Assembly: GCA_050186335.1 (NCBI GenBank)
Contig: JBFWYO010000007.1
Span: 1-64,000 of the forward strand
From: JBFWYO01 sp050186335
GTDB taxonomy: Bacteria > Pseudomonadota > Alphaproteobacteria > Bin65
DNA: 64,000 nucleotides
Direction of reading: 5' to 3'
This document shows positions 18,499-27,584 of this stretch, piece by piece. The notes beneath the pieces were generated by a model. The model was not told the DNA's origin, did no database searches, and saw only the letters and a list, made by a program, of their open reading frames with translations. Position 1 is the first letter of the stretch; each line of letters starts with the position of its first letter. The translations under genes were made by a program, and so were the position numbers.

Positions 18499-18546
18499 AT
18501 TCGATCACAACGTTAAATCGATGTCCTTAGCTTCGGATTCTCGATA

Positions 18547-21500
18547 ATGCGGCGGCGGGTGCGCTTTCTGGTGCGTTCGGTCGTCTATCTGCTTGTGCTG
18601 TGCGCCCTGGCCGTGGGCGCGCTGGCCTGGCGGCTGAGTCAGGGGCCGATTTCCGCCAAATTCCTGGTGCCGACCCTGGAACAGACCCTGTCGAGCTCCA
18701 GTTCGGGATTCAAGGTCGAGATTGCCGATGCCGCCGTGACCTGGGCCGGCTGGCGCGAAGGGCTGTTGATCGAAGCCCACGGCATCCGAACGGTTCGCCG
18801 CGACGGCGCGCAAATGGCGACAATTCCGTCGATCGCCGTTCACCTCAGCATTCGCGCGCTGATGGTCGGCGAGATTGCGCCGCGCCAGTTGACCATCGTC
18901 AAGCCGCGGCTTTCGTTGGTGCGCAATGCGCAGGGCAATATCAGCTTCGGCGTGCGTACGCGAGGCGCCGGACCAAATACCGTCGTCACCGGTCTGGTCG
19001 ATGCGCTCAGCGGCGAGCGGCAGGGCGAGGGCCCGCTGCGCCGCCTGATTCGGGTGCAGATTTCCGACGGCGAACTGACCATCGAAGATGCGTTTCTCAA
19101 TCGCTCGTGGGAGGCGCCGCGCGTCAACATGCTGATGGAACGCGATCAGCGCGGCGTACGCGTCAATGCCGATCTCTCGCTCAAGATCGAAAACCGCGAA
19201 GTCAATTTCAACACGCAAGGTCTCTATAATCGCCGCTCCGGCGATATTTCCGGCGAACTGCGGTTCATGAATCTCGAACCGGCCCTGTTCGTCAGTGCGA
19301 CCGGCCGGTTGCGCGCCCTCGACGCACTGAAAGTGCCGCTCAGCGGCACCATCGCCGTCGCGATGCGCGATACCGGCGAGATCTCGAGCATCCAGTTCAA
19401 CGTCGCCGGCCAGACCGGCACATTGTCGCTACCGTCGATCTATCGCGAGGATCTGGACGTTATCGGATTCGCCTCCAAGGGCCGATTCACGAACGGCCTG
19501 CGCAATCTGCAGCTTGACGAATTCCGCCTCCGTTTTCCCGGCCCGGAAGTCAATGTCGTCGGCAAGCTGACCGATATCGGGCCGAAGCTGGCGTTCAACG
19601 GCAAGCTCTCGATGCGGCATTTCCCGGTCCGCGATCTAGGGAATTATTGGCCGTCGAACATAAAGATCAACGCCCGCCGCTGGGTCGCCGAGAACATTCA
19701 CGACGGCATGGTGAACGAGTTCGATGTCGGGCTCGACCTGCGCCTCGAACCCGACGATCCCAAGGGCGTCGTGTTCGAAACTGTGCAGGGCGAATTCAAG
19801 TTCTCCGACCTGACCGTGCGCTATCAGCGTCAGTTGCCGCCGGCCAAGAAACTGTCCGGCACCGCGCGGTTCGACAAACAAAGCCTCAAATTCACCGTGC
19901 TCGGCGGGTCGGTGGAGAGTGTCCGCCTCAAGCGTGCGCAAGTCGACATTGTCGGCTTCGGCCGCGGGTATGCGGAGGACATGATCATCGGCGCGGATAT
20001 CGAGGGTAAGCTCTCGGATATCCTGACGATTCTCGATCGCGAGCCGTTCCGCTACGCGCGCCAATTGGGTGTCAACCCGCTGGCGGTGGTCGGCAACGTG
20101 CAGACGCGCCTGGGCATCCGGTTCCGCCTCGACGAGATCATCAACTTCGAGGATGTCGCGCTGACCGCCAACGCGGAGATTGCCGACCTCGATTGGAAGA
20201 AGGGCGTGTTCGGGCTCGACGTGTCGCGCGGCGCATTCAAATTGTCGCTCGACAACAAGGGCATGGAGCTGGCGGGCAATGCCCAGCTCTCGGATTCGCC
20301 GGCGGTGATTTCGTGGCGGGAGAATTTCGGCGACAAAGTCGGTTTCCGCCGGCAATTGAAGATTTCGACGCCGGTGACCGCGACCACGCTGAAGAATCTC
20401 GGTCTGGAGATCAGTTCGTTCATCACGGGCCAGCTGGCCGCGGTCGTCAACGTCACGGGTTATGACAACGGCGTCAACAACATCGACGGCGTGTTCGATC
20501 TGCGCGACGCGGCGTTCACGACCCCGCTGCTGCAGCTGACCAAGCGTCCGGGCCAGCCCGGACAGGCGACCGCAACGATTCAGCTGCGCAATCATCGCGT
20601 CGCGGCGATCTCGAAATTGTCCGTCGACACGGGCGAATTGAAGGTGACCGGCAGTCTGACCTTCCATCCCGACGGCCAGACCATGAAAGACATCGAGATC
20701 ACGCGGTTGGTCGCCGGCAGGACTGATATCTCCGCCAAGCTTGTGGGCGATCGGACCGGCGCCAAGCGCGGCACCATCAGCGGCACCTCGCTCGACCTCG
20801 TGCCGATCCTGGCCAAGCGGTCCGACAGCGGCGATTTCCTGCTCACGCCGATCGATATTGCCGGTTCGATCGGCACGCTGCATTTCTCGCGCGATCGCTC
20901 GGTCACGAATTTTCAGGGCGACGCGCAGTTCGACGGCAAGAGCTGGCGACGCATTCGCCTCGATGCGCTGGCCGAAGGCAAGAAGGTGCAGATTGCGCTG
21001 ATTCCCGACGCGCAGGGCCGGGCGCTGACTGTCCGCGCCGACGACGCCGGCGCGGCGTTCCGGTCGCTCAACGTTATCGATACGATCCGCGGCGGGCGCA
21101 TCACGATTTCCGCGCGCGGCGTCGACGGACCGCAGGGCGCGACCTTTCGGGGCAGGGCGGAGATGCTCAATTTCCGGATCGTCCGCGCCCCGGTCATGGC
21201 CCGCATCATGGCGCTGGCATCGTTCTCGGGCATCGGCAATCTGCTGGCGACCGACCAAGGGGTGGAGTTCCAGGAATTCAGCGCGCCGTTCAGCATGGCC
21301 AACGGCATCATTTCGGTGACCAACGCGCGTGCCATCGGTTCGCAGATCGGCATTACGGCATCGGGCTCGCTCGATTTTCCGAAAGATCGGGCGGACCTGC
21401 GCGGCACGGTGGTGCCGGCCTATACGCTGAACAGCATCGTCGGCAAGATCCCGTTGATCGGCGACGTGCTCGTGGGCGAGCGCAACAGCGGCCTGCTGGC

Positions 21501-21681
21501 GGCGACCTATTCGGTGCGTGGGCCGTTGAGCAATCCCGAGCTTAACGTCAATCCGCTGACCATGCTGACGCCAGGCTTCCTGCGCAATATCACGGAGATT
21601 TTCGAAGGTCGCAGCGGCGAAGTCGAGAATCCGCCGGCCCCGCAATTCGATCCGAACGGTCCGTCGCGCGAAACGCGCTGA
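18547..21681 (+). CDS. YhdP/AsmA-like envelope protein (DUF3971)
   Basis: This 1044-residue protein has one N-terminal membrane anchor (VVYLLVLCALAVGALAW) followed by a very long periplasmic part of repetitive beta strands, a DUF3971-like region first and an AsmA-type C-terminal region last (IPLIGDVLVGERNSGLLAATY). Proteins of this kind (YhdP, TamB, AsmA) form long beta grooves bridging inner and outer membrane and take part in phospholipid delivery to the outer membrane. It ends in a Pro-rich tail. The start ATG lies directly after a TCGATA stretch with no clear ribosome binding site. It is divergent from glnE and convergent with tyrS (9 bp between stops). The lipid-transport role is inferred from family members. 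Confidence 0.85.
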   Translation: MRRRVRFLVRSVVYLLVLCALAVGALAWRLSQGPISAKFLVPTLEQTLSSSSSGFKVEIADAAVTWAGWREGLLIEAHGIRTVRRDGAQMATIPSIAVHLSIRALMVGEIAPRQLTIVKPRLSLVRNAQGNISFGVRTRGAGPNTVVTGLVDALSGERQGEGPLRRLIRVQISDGELTIEDAFLNRSWEAPRVNMLMERDQRGVRVNADLSLKIENREVNFNTQGLYNRRSGDISGELRFMNLEPALFVSATGRLRALDALKVPLSGTIAVAMRDTGEISSIQFNVAGQTGTLSLPSIYREDLDVIGFASKGRFTNGLRNLQLDEFRLRFPGPEVNVVGKLTDIGPKLAFNGKLSMRHFPVRDLGNYWPSNIKINARRWVAENIHDGMVNEFDVGLDLRLEPDDPKGVVFETVQGEFKFSDLTVRYQRQLPPAKKLSGTARFDKQSLKFTVLGGSVESVRLKRAQVDIVGFGRGYAEDMIIGADIEGKLSDILTILDREPFRYARQLGVNPLAVVGNVQTRLGIRFRLDEIINFEDVALTANAEIADLDWKKGVFGLDVSRGAFKLSLDNKGMELAGNAQLSDSPAVISWRENFGDKVGFRRQLKISTPVTATTLKNLGLEISSFITGQLAAVVNVTGYDNGVNNIDGVFDLRDAAFTTPLLQLTKRPGQPGQATATIQLRNHRVAAISKLSVDTGELKVTGSLTFHPDGQTMKDIEITRLVAGRTDISAKLVGDRTGAKRGTISGTSLDLVPILAKRSDSGDFLLTPIDIAGSIGTLHFSRDRSVTNFQGDAQFDGKSWRRIRLDALAEGKKVQIALIPDAQGRALTVRADDAGAAFRSLNVIDTIRGGRITISARGVDGPQGATFRGRAEMLNFRIVRAPVMARIMALASFSGIGNLLATDQGVEFQEFSAPFSMANGIISVTNARAIGSQIGITASGSLDFPKDRADLRGTVVPAYTLNSIVGKIPLIGDVLVGERNSGLLAATYSVRGPLSNPELNVNPLTMLTPGFLRNITEIFEGRSGEVENPPAPQFDPNGPSRETR

Positions 21682-21690
21682 CGAAGGCGA

Positions 21691-22944
21691 CTAGGCGGCG
21701 CGCACCAGCGCGTGCCGCTTCTTGCCGGCGGACAATTTGATGACGCCGTCGCTACCGATATCCTTGCTGGTCACCAACTGCGTATCGGACGTCGCCGCTT
21801 CGTCGTTGATGCGCGCGCCGCCGCCCTTGATGAGCCGGCGCGCTTCGCCGCCCGATTGCACGAGCCCGGACCGCCGGAACAGGTCGAAGGCGGGGATTCC
21901 CCTATCGAGTTCGGCGCGCGGAATATCGACCACCGGCAAGGCGTCGCCGATCGTGCCCAATTCGAACGTCTTGCGCGCGGTTTCGGCCGCGTCCGCCGCG
22001 GCGGCGTCGCCGTGGGCGAGGCCGGTCGCCGCGTTGGCCAGCAGCTTCTTCGCCTCGTTCAGCTCGGCGCCCCGCAGTTTTTCGACACGCGCGATCTCGT
22101 CGAGCGGCAGTTCGGTGAACAGCCGCAAAAAGCGGCCGACATCGGCATCCTCGGTGTTGCGCCAGAACTGCCAGTAATCGTAGGCGGACAAGGCGTCTTC
22201 GTTGAGCCACACCGCACCCTGCGCGGTCTTGCCCATCTTGGCGCCCGATGCCGTGGTCATCAGCGGCGACGTCAAGCCGAACAGATCGACATTGTCCGAG
22301 CGCCGGCCGAGCTCGACGCCGTTGACGATATTGCCCCACTGGTCCGAGCCGCCCATCTGCAGGATGCAACCGTGCCGCCGCGCCAGTTCGACGAAATCAT
22401 ACGCCTGCAGGATCATGTAGTTGAATTCGAGGAACGACATCGGTTGCTCGCGTTCCAGACGCAGCTTGACGCTGTCGAAACTCAGCATCCGGTTGACCGA
22501 AAAATGACGCCCGTAATCGCGCAGGAAATCGATATAGCCGAGCTTGTCGAGCCAGTCGGCGTTGTTGACCATCACCGAATCCCGCGGGCCATCGCCGAAG
22601 CGCAGGAACTTGGCGAACACTTTGCGAATCCCGGTCATGTTGTGCGCGATGTCCTCGACGCTCAACAGTTTGCGGCTTTCGTCGCGGCCGGTCGGATCGC
22701 CCACCTTGGTCGTCCCGCCGCCCATCAGCACGATCGGCCGGTGCCCGGTTTTCTGCAGCCAGCGAAGCTTCATGATTTGCACCAGGCTGCCGACATGCAG
22801 CGATGGCGCCGTGCAGTCGAAACCGATATAGGCGGTAATCGGGCCGGCCGCGGCGCGCGCATCGAGGGCGGCTGCGTCCGTGCATTGATGGACGAAGCCT
22901 CGCTCGTGTAGAACGCGCAGAAAATCGGACTTGAACGGGCCCAT
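21691..22944 (-). CDS. tyrS: Tyrosyl-tRNA synthetase
   Basis: The 417-residue class I aminoacyl-tRNA synthetase charges tRNA-Tyr. The HIGH-equivalent is HVGS (from His50) and the KMSKS loop is KMGKT in GAKMGKTAQG. GGSDQWGN and the tyrosine-binding QAYDF region are present. The C-terminal S4 domain (SGGEARRLIKGGGARINDE) binds the tRNA. The frame is open to 23265, but the extension is Arg-rich and overlaps the divergent anmK gene; ATG 22944 (MGPFKSDFL) is the natural start. It is divergent from anmK, with about 100 bp between the starts. Confidence 0.97.
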   Translation of the reverse strand: MGPFKSDFLRVLHERGFVHQCTDAAALDARAAAGPITAYIGFDCTAPSLHVGSLVQIMKLRWLQKTGHRPIVLMGGGTTKVGDPTGRDESRKLLSVEDIAHNMTGIRKVFAKFLRFGDGPRDSVMVNNADWLDKLGYIDFLRDYGRHFSVNRMLSFDSVKLRLEREQPMSFLEFNYMILQAYDFVELARRHGCILQMGGSDQWGNIVNGVELGRRSDNVDLFGLTSPLMTTASGAKMGKTAQGAVWLNEDALSAYDYWQFWRNTEDADVGRFLRLFTELPLDEIARVEKLRGAELNEAKKLLANAATGLAHGDAAAADAAETARKTFELGTIGDALPVVDIPRAELDRGIPAFDLFRRSGLVQSGGEARRLIKGGGARINDEAATSDTQLVTSKDIGSDGVIKLSAGKKRHALVRAA

Positions 22945-23046
22945 ATCGGATAGATTTGCCTGGGCTTGAGGGAAGGCGGCCCGTTTAGCACACTCGGCCG
23001 GGCGGAACAACAAAGCCGGGTCGGGATCGGCTCGACGAAGGCGAAG

Positions 23047-24180
23047 ATGGCGGACTGGCGCGACTATACGGCAATCGGGCTGATGAGCGGCACGTCGTAC
23101 GACGGCGTCGACGCGGCCATGCTGCGCACCGACGGCCGCCGCCGGGTCGCGTTCGACGCCGCGACGACGACGCCCTATAGCGACGACCTGCGCCGGTCGA
23201 TCGCGGCCGTGCTGGGCGGCAAGGGGCCGGTCGACGCGGTGGCGCGCGCGCTCACGGATGTCCATGCCGACGCGGTGCGGGCATTGCTGGCGAAAATGGC
23301 GATGCCGCCATCAGCGGTCGACGTCATCGGATTTCACGGCCAAACGATTCTGCATGCGCCGCACGAACGGCGCACCTGGCAGATCGGCGAAGGGCAACGC
23401 CTGGCCGATCTCGTTGGCATCGAGGTCGTCAACGATTTCCGCACGGCCGATGTGCTGGCCGGCGGCCAGGGCGCGCCATTCGTGCCCGTGTTTCATGCCG
23501 TGCTGGCCGAAGCGTTGGCGAAGCCGCTCGCGATCCTGAATATCGGCGGCGTCTCGAACGTAACTTTCATCGGCGCCGATTTCGATGCCGGCGATCCGGC
23601 GCCGCCGCGCGAGTCGCTGCTTGCATTCGATACCGGTCCGGGCAATGCGCTGCTGGACGATTTCGTGCGCCGGCGCACCGGGAAAAATTTCGACCGCGAC
23701 GGCGCGCTCGCGATGGCCGGGCGCCCGGATCGTTCTGCGCTGCGGCGTTTGCTGGCCAACGATTATTTCGCCCGCCGCCCGCCCAAATCCTTGGATCGCG
23801 ATGCATTCGACGCCGCCGGCATCGAATCACTCCTAACCGAGGACGGCGCCGCCACGCTGGCGGCTTTCACCGTCGAGTCGATCGGCTTGGCGCTCGAGCA
23901 CCTGCCGGCGCGGCCCCGCCGCTGGCTGGTTACCGGCGGCGGCCGGCATAACCGTGCGATCATGGCCGGTCTGGCGCTGCGCCTGGCCGCGCCGGTCGAT
24001 CCGGTCGAGGCCGTGGGCTGGAACGGCGACGCCCTGGAAGCGCAAGCATTCGGCTACCTCGCCGTGCGTTCGCGGCTGGGTCTGCCGCTCAGCTTTCCCG
24101 GCACGACCGGCGTGCCGCATCCGATGCCGGGCGGCATCTTGTCCCGTCCGGCCGTCGCCGGCCCGCGGGCCGGGACTTGA
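23047..24180 (+). CDS. anmK: Anhydro-N-acetylmuramic acid kinase
   Basis: This 377-residue enzyme phosphorylates and hydrolyses 1,6-anhydro-MurNAc released by lytic transglycosylases, returning it to amino-sugar metabolism as MurNAc-6-phosphate. Landmarks are GLMSGTSYDGVD at the N-terminus (ATP phosphate loop), GFHGQTILHAP, NIGGVSNVT and DTGPGNALLDDF, and VTGGGRHN near the C-terminus. ATG 23047 sits directly before the conserved start and follows GAAGG; the frame extends to 22966 but without family sequence. Pairing with tyrS in divergent orientation is common in alphaproteobacteria. Its TGA overlaps a TTG that could start the following gene. Confidence 0.95.
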   Translation: MADWRDYTAIGLMSGTSYDGVDAAMLRTDGRRRVAFDAATTTPYSDDLRRSIAAVLGGKGPVDAVARALTDVHADAVRALLAKMAMPPSAVDVIGFHGQTILHAPHERRTWQIGEGQRLADLVGIEVVNDFRTADVLAGGQGAPFVPVFHAVLAEALAKPLAILNIGGVSNVTFIGADFDAGDPAPPRESLLAFDTGPGNALLDDFVRRRTGKNFDRDGALAMAGRPDRSALRRLLANDYFARRPPKSLDRDAFDAAGIESLLTEDGAATLAAFTVESIGLALEHLPARPRRWLVTGGGRHNRAIMAGLALRLAAPVDPVEAVGWNGDALEAQAFGYLAVRSRLGLPLSFPGTTGVPHPMPGGILSRPAVAGPRAGT

Positions 24181-24191
24181 GCGGCCAATTC

Positions 24192-24893
24192 ATGTCCGAA
24201 CCCACCTCGGCCGTTACTGCAGATGCATTGTCCCGCCCCTTGCTGCAACGGCCGGCGACGTTGTTTCCTTTGATTCGGCATTTGTCGTATTGGGTGACGC
24301 CGCTCTTGTATCGCTCGCCTGCGACGCCGAATCAAATTACCGCATGCGCCATGCTGTGCGGCCTCGGCGCATCGGTCGCTTACGCATTCGATTTCTATTA
24401 CTGGGATGTCGCAGCCGGGCTGCTGATGATCCTTTGTTACGTATTCGACAATTGCGATGGCGAGATTGCGCGCCTCAAGAACATGCGTACCAAGTTCGGT
24501 GCCGCGTTCGATACGTTCGTCGACTGGCTCGTCAATTCCACCGTCTTCATCGGCATGGGAATCGGCCTCTGGCAGCGCGACGGCTGGGCCGGCTGGCTCT
24601 GGCTGGCAGCTGCGGTCGCGCTGGGCGGTACGATCAACTATATTTCCAGCACGATGCATCATCGCCGCCACGGGACGGGGGTGCCGGATGCGCCAACCGC
24701 GCCAAAACTTGCCACATTTCGGGACCGCGCCTTGTTCGCCTTCCGCGAGCTGGCGCGCGCCGATTTCTGTTTCATCTTATTTGCCGTTGCCCTATTTCGG
24801 CTGGAATGGCTGTTGCTGCCGGCCGCCGCGGCCGGCGCGCAGGCATACTGGATCACCGCTTTCCTCAAGCGGTCGCGGACCTTTCACGTCTAG
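24192..24893 (+). CDS. CDP-alcohol phosphatidyltransferase family membrane protein
   Basis: The 233-residue integral membrane protein carries the complete signature D-G-x2-A-R-x8-G-x3-D-x3-D in CDGEIARLKN through FVDW. These enzymes transfer a phosphatidyl or phospho-alcohol group from a CDP-alcohol to an acceptor, making phospholipids or phosphodiester headgroups. Several hydrophobic helices follow. The actual CDP-alcohol and acceptor cannot be read. An alternative TTG start at 24177 overlaps the anmK stop; ATG 24192 is taken but neither has a good ribosome binding site. The flippase-like gene starts 6 bp after its stop, so the two very likely form one unit that makes and translocates or modifies a lipid. 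Confidence 0.85.
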   Translation: MSEPTSAVTADALSRPLLQRPATLFPLIRHLSYWVTPLLYRSPATPNQITACAMLCGLGASVAYAFDFYYWDVAAGLLMILCYVFDNCDGEIARLKNMRTKFGAAFDTFVDWLVNSTVFIGMGIGLWQRDGWAGWLWLAAAVALGGTINYISSTMHHRRHGTGVPDAPTAPKLATFRDRALFAFRELARADFCFILFAVALFRLEWLLLPAAAAGAQAYWITAFLKRSRTFHV

Positions 24894-24899
24894 CGGTCG

Positions 24900-25922
24900 A
24901 TGCGCGTTCTGAAGCTTGTCTATCTGCTGGTCGGCCTGGCGCTGCTCGGCCTGCTGTTATGGCAGGCGGATCTCGGCGAGGTCGGCACGCGGCTGTGGCA
25001 GGTCGGCTGGTGGTTGCTGCCGATCTGCCTGATTCACTTCGTCGCCTTCATGCTCGACGTGTGGGCCTGGCAGTTCTCCCTTCTGGCCGTGCGGCCGGGC
25101 GATGCGCGCTGGACGTATCGCCTTTGGAAGCTGCGCATGGCAGGCGAGGCGTACAACAACATCACGCCGCTCGCTTCGGTCGGCGGCGAACCGCTCAAAG
25201 CGATCCTGCTGAAATCCCACTACGGCATCGGCTTTCGCGACGGCATCGCGTCGCTGGTGCTGGCTCGCACCGTCATACTTATGGGGCTGCTGCCGTTTCT
25301 CGCCATCGGTTTCGTATTCGTGCTGCAGTCGCCGAAACTGCCGCAGACCTATCAGGTGGTCGCCGGGGCCGGGCTGGCGGCGTTCACATTGGCGGTGCTG
25401 CTTTTTTTTGCCGTGCAACGGTACAAAGTGTCGTCGCTCGCCGGTACGTTTCTGGCGCGCGGGCGCCTGCGTCATAGGATCGAATCGGTACTCCATCAGA
25501 TTCGCGAGATGGAAGGACGGCTGATCCACTTCTACACGCGGCATCCGAGGCGCGTGATCGGCGCGGTGCTGTTCGCGTTCTTGAACTGGGCCATCGGCGT
25601 CATCGAGATCTGGGTTATCATGTACGCGGTCGGCGTGCCGATCTCCTGGTCCGACGCGCTGATCATCGAGGCCATGACGCAACTGGTCCGCGCCGGAGTC
25701 TTTTTCATCCCGGCCGGCATTGGCGTGCAGGAAGGCACGTTCGTGCTGTTGTGCGCGGCGCTCACCGGCAATCCGTCGGTCGGATTGGCCGTCGCTGGCG
25801 TACGCCGCGTCAAGGAACTGATCTGGATCGTTTGGGGGGTCGCGCTCGGTTGGACCTATTCGATGCGCCCGGGCGACGCCGCGCGCGCGGCGAAGCGGAT
25901 CGAGCGAAGCAAGGATATGTAA
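24900..25922 (+). CDS. Flippase-like / lysylphosphatidylglycerol synthase transmembrane family protein
   Basis: This 340-residue protein has seven or eight transmembrane helices and the motifs of the YbhN/AglD-type family: ITPLASVGGEPLKAILL (the conserved P-x-GG-EP-K region) and FIPAGIGVQEGTFV near the end. Relatives are the membrane part of lysyl-PG synthase and HpnL-type proteins that move or modify lipids. It is directly coupled to the CDP-alcohol transferase gene and has no aminoacyl-transferase domain. Export of the lipid made by its neighbour is an inference. The protein ends in a basic tail (AKRIERSKDM). Confidence 0.82.
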   Translation: MRVLKLVYLLVGLALLGLLLWQADLGEVGTRLWQVGWWLLPICLIHFVAFMLDVWAWQFSLLAVRPGDARWTYRLWKLRMAGEAYNNITPLASVGGEPLKAILLKSHYGIGFRDGIASLVLARTVILMGLLPFLAIGFVFVLQSPKLPQTYQVVAGAGLAAFTLAVLLFFAVQRYKVSSLAGTFLARGRLRHRIESVLHQIREMEGRLIHFYTRHPRRVIGAVLFAFLNWAIGVIEIWVIMYAVGVPISWSDALIIEAMTQLVRAGVFFIPAGIGVQEGTFVLLCAALTGNPSVGLAVAGVRRVKELIWIVWGVALGWTYSMRPGDAARAAKRIERSKDM

Positions 25923-25958
25923 CGTGGAACGATCGCGCGCCCGAACCAGGCGTCGCGC

Positions 25959-26606
25959 TTAGCGCCCAACCTTGGCGTGCGTATCGAGATAATCCTCGAC
26001 GTGCTTGATCAGCTTGTCCATGTGCTCGCTGAAGAAGTGATCGGCACCTTTGACCACCTTGTAGGTGATCTTGATACCCTTCTGGCTGGACAGCTTGGTG
26101 ACCAGCTTGGTCACGTATTCCTCGGGAACCACCCGGTCGGCGTCGCCATGCACGATCATGCCGGAGGACGGGCAGGGCGCCAGGAAGCCGAAATCGAAAA
26201 TGTTGGCCGGCGGCGATACCGAGATGAAACCGTCGATTTCCGGCCGGCGCATGAGCAATTGCATGCTGATCCAGGCGCCGAACGAAAAGCCGGAAATCCA
26301 GCACGCGGCCGAATTCGGGTTGTGCGCCTGCAGCCAATCGAGCGCCGCCGCCGCGTCGGTCAATTCGCCTTCGCCGCGGTCGAACGTGCCCTGCGAGCGG
26401 CCGACGCCGCGGAAATTGAAGCGCAGGCACGAGAAACCGCGCCGCGCGTAGGCATGGTACAAATTATAGATGACCTTGTTGTTCATCGTCCCGCCGTGCT
26501 CTGGGTGCGGGTGGAGGAACAGGGCAACCGGCGCGTTCGGCACCTTGCTTTGGTGGTAACGGCCTTCGAGGCGACCTTCCGGTCCAGCAAATATCACGTC
26601 GGGCAT
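25959..26606 (-). CDS. Alpha/beta hydrolase (dienelactone-hydrolase-like)
   Basis: The 215-residue cytoplasmic serine hydrolase shows LFLHPHPEHGGTMNNKV (oxyanion-hole region), the nucleophile elbow GFSFG, an acid in HGDADRVVP and a C-terminal His in GADHFFS, so the triad is complete. This compact form is widespread in alphaproteobacteria as an uncharacterised hydrolase; its substrate is unknown. ATG 26606 (MPDVIFAG) is preferred over the upstream ATG 26651, since the family sequence begins there. It is divergent from cysE and converges with the flippase-like gene. Confidence 0.85.
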   Translation of the reverse strand: MPDVIFAGPEGRLEGRYHQSKVPNAPVALFLHPHPEHGGTMNNKVIYNLYHAYARRGFSCLRFNFRGVGRSQGTFDRGEGELTDAAAALDWLQAHNPNSAACWISGFSFGAWISMQLLMRRPEIDGFISVSPPANIFDFGFLAPCPSSGMIVHGDADRVVPEEYVTKLVTKLSSQKGIKITYKVVKGADHFFSEHMDKLIKHVEDYLDTHAKVGR

Positions 26607-26708
26607 GGGCCGGCTTATAGCCGGGCGATCCCGGAGTTGCAACGGTTGCATACGAGATTTGCCCGATTCTAGAGGGTGTTATGGCGATTGGTGGGCTGCG
26701 CAGGCCGC

Positions 26709-26737
26709 TTGACCGCGGGCGCGCGGGAAACTATGTC
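26709..26737 (+). promoter_or_regulatory. Putative sigma-70 promoter for cysE
   Basis: TTGACC at 26709-26714 and TATGTC at 26732-26737 are separated by 17 bp, in the gap between the divergent hydrolase and cysE. Transcription would start near 26744, about 60 bases before the cysE ATG. Only sequence resemblance supports it. Confidence 0.4.
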
Positions 26738-26802
26738 CAAAGGGCCGGAAAATTAGACCCTTTACGTTGCCGCCACCGTTCCGGCTGAAAGCGCAGGCCG
26801 CC

Positions 26803-27540
26803 ATGTTCCGGGGCACGATCGAACTAATCGAATCCATCCGTAAGCGCGATCCGGCCGTGAAATCGCGCCTGGAGGTCCTGTTTACCTACCCCGGCGTCCA
26901 CGCGCTGATGTTTTATCGCATCGCGAACTGGTATTGGCGGCACAAGCTGTACTTCCTTGGCCGGCTGACGTCCCAGTTCGGTCGATTCAGCAGCGGTATC
27001 GAGATCCATCCGGGCGCCACCATCGGCAAGCGTCTGTTCATCGACCACGGCATGGGCGTGGTGATCGGCGAAACCGCGGAAATCGGCGACGACGTCACCC
27101 TGTATCACGGCGTGACCCTTGGCGGCGTCGCGCCGTCCGTCGATTCCGACAAGCAGCGCAGCGTCAAGCGCCATCCCACGCTGAAGAACGGCGTGATCGT
27201 CGGTTCGGGCGCTCAGGTGCTCGGACCGATAACGGTTGGCGAGGGCGCGCGCGTCGGCGCCAATGCGGTTGTCATTGCCGAGGTACCGCCGGGCGTCACC
27301 GTCACCGGCATTCCCGCGCGGATCATGATGCCGCGCGATCGCGAGAAACAAAAAGCCTTCGTCGCCTATGGCACGCCGATCGACGGTTCGCCCGATCCGG
27401 TCATCCAGGCGATCGACGCGCTGCGCACGCAGGTGTCCACGATGGGCGAACGCATCACCGAATTGGAAGCCGAACTCGGGCGCCGCAAGGACGGCGATGC
27501 GCCGGACATTCGCCCGGCACGCTCGGCCAAGCAGGCGTAA
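26803..27540 (+). CDS. cysE: Serine O-acetyltransferase
   Basis: CysE acetylates L-serine with acetyl-CoA to give O-acetylserine, the first committed step of cysteine synthesis. The 245-residue protein is the short form: a helical N-terminus (FRGTIELIESIRKRDPAVKS) and a left-handed beta-helix of hexapeptide repeats containing IGETAEIGDD, LYHGVTLGG (catalytic His) and VPPGVTVTGIPAR. A C-terminal coiled-coil-like tail (MGERITELEAELGRRK) is added. ATG 26803 is preferred to TTG 26767. It heads a run of sulfur-handling genes and lies 44 bp upstream of a cysteine desulfurase, so substrate supply and sulfur mobilisation seem co-transcribed. Confidence 0.93.
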   Translation: MFRGTIELIESIRKRDPAVKSRLEVLFTYPGVHALMFYRIANWYWRHKLYFLGRLTSQFGRFSSGIEIHPGATIGKRLFIDHGMGVVIGETAEIGDDVTLYHGVTLGGVAPSVDSDKQRSVKRHPTLKNGVIVGSGAQVLGPITVGEGARVGANAVVIAEVPPGVTVTGIPARIMMPRDREKQKAFVAYGTPIDGSPDPVIQAIDALRTQVSTMGERITELEAELGRRKDGDAPDIRPARSAKQA

Positions 27541-27584
27541 GTGCCGCGCGCCGCCGCCGCACGGCGGGCGGGAGGACGGCTGAA

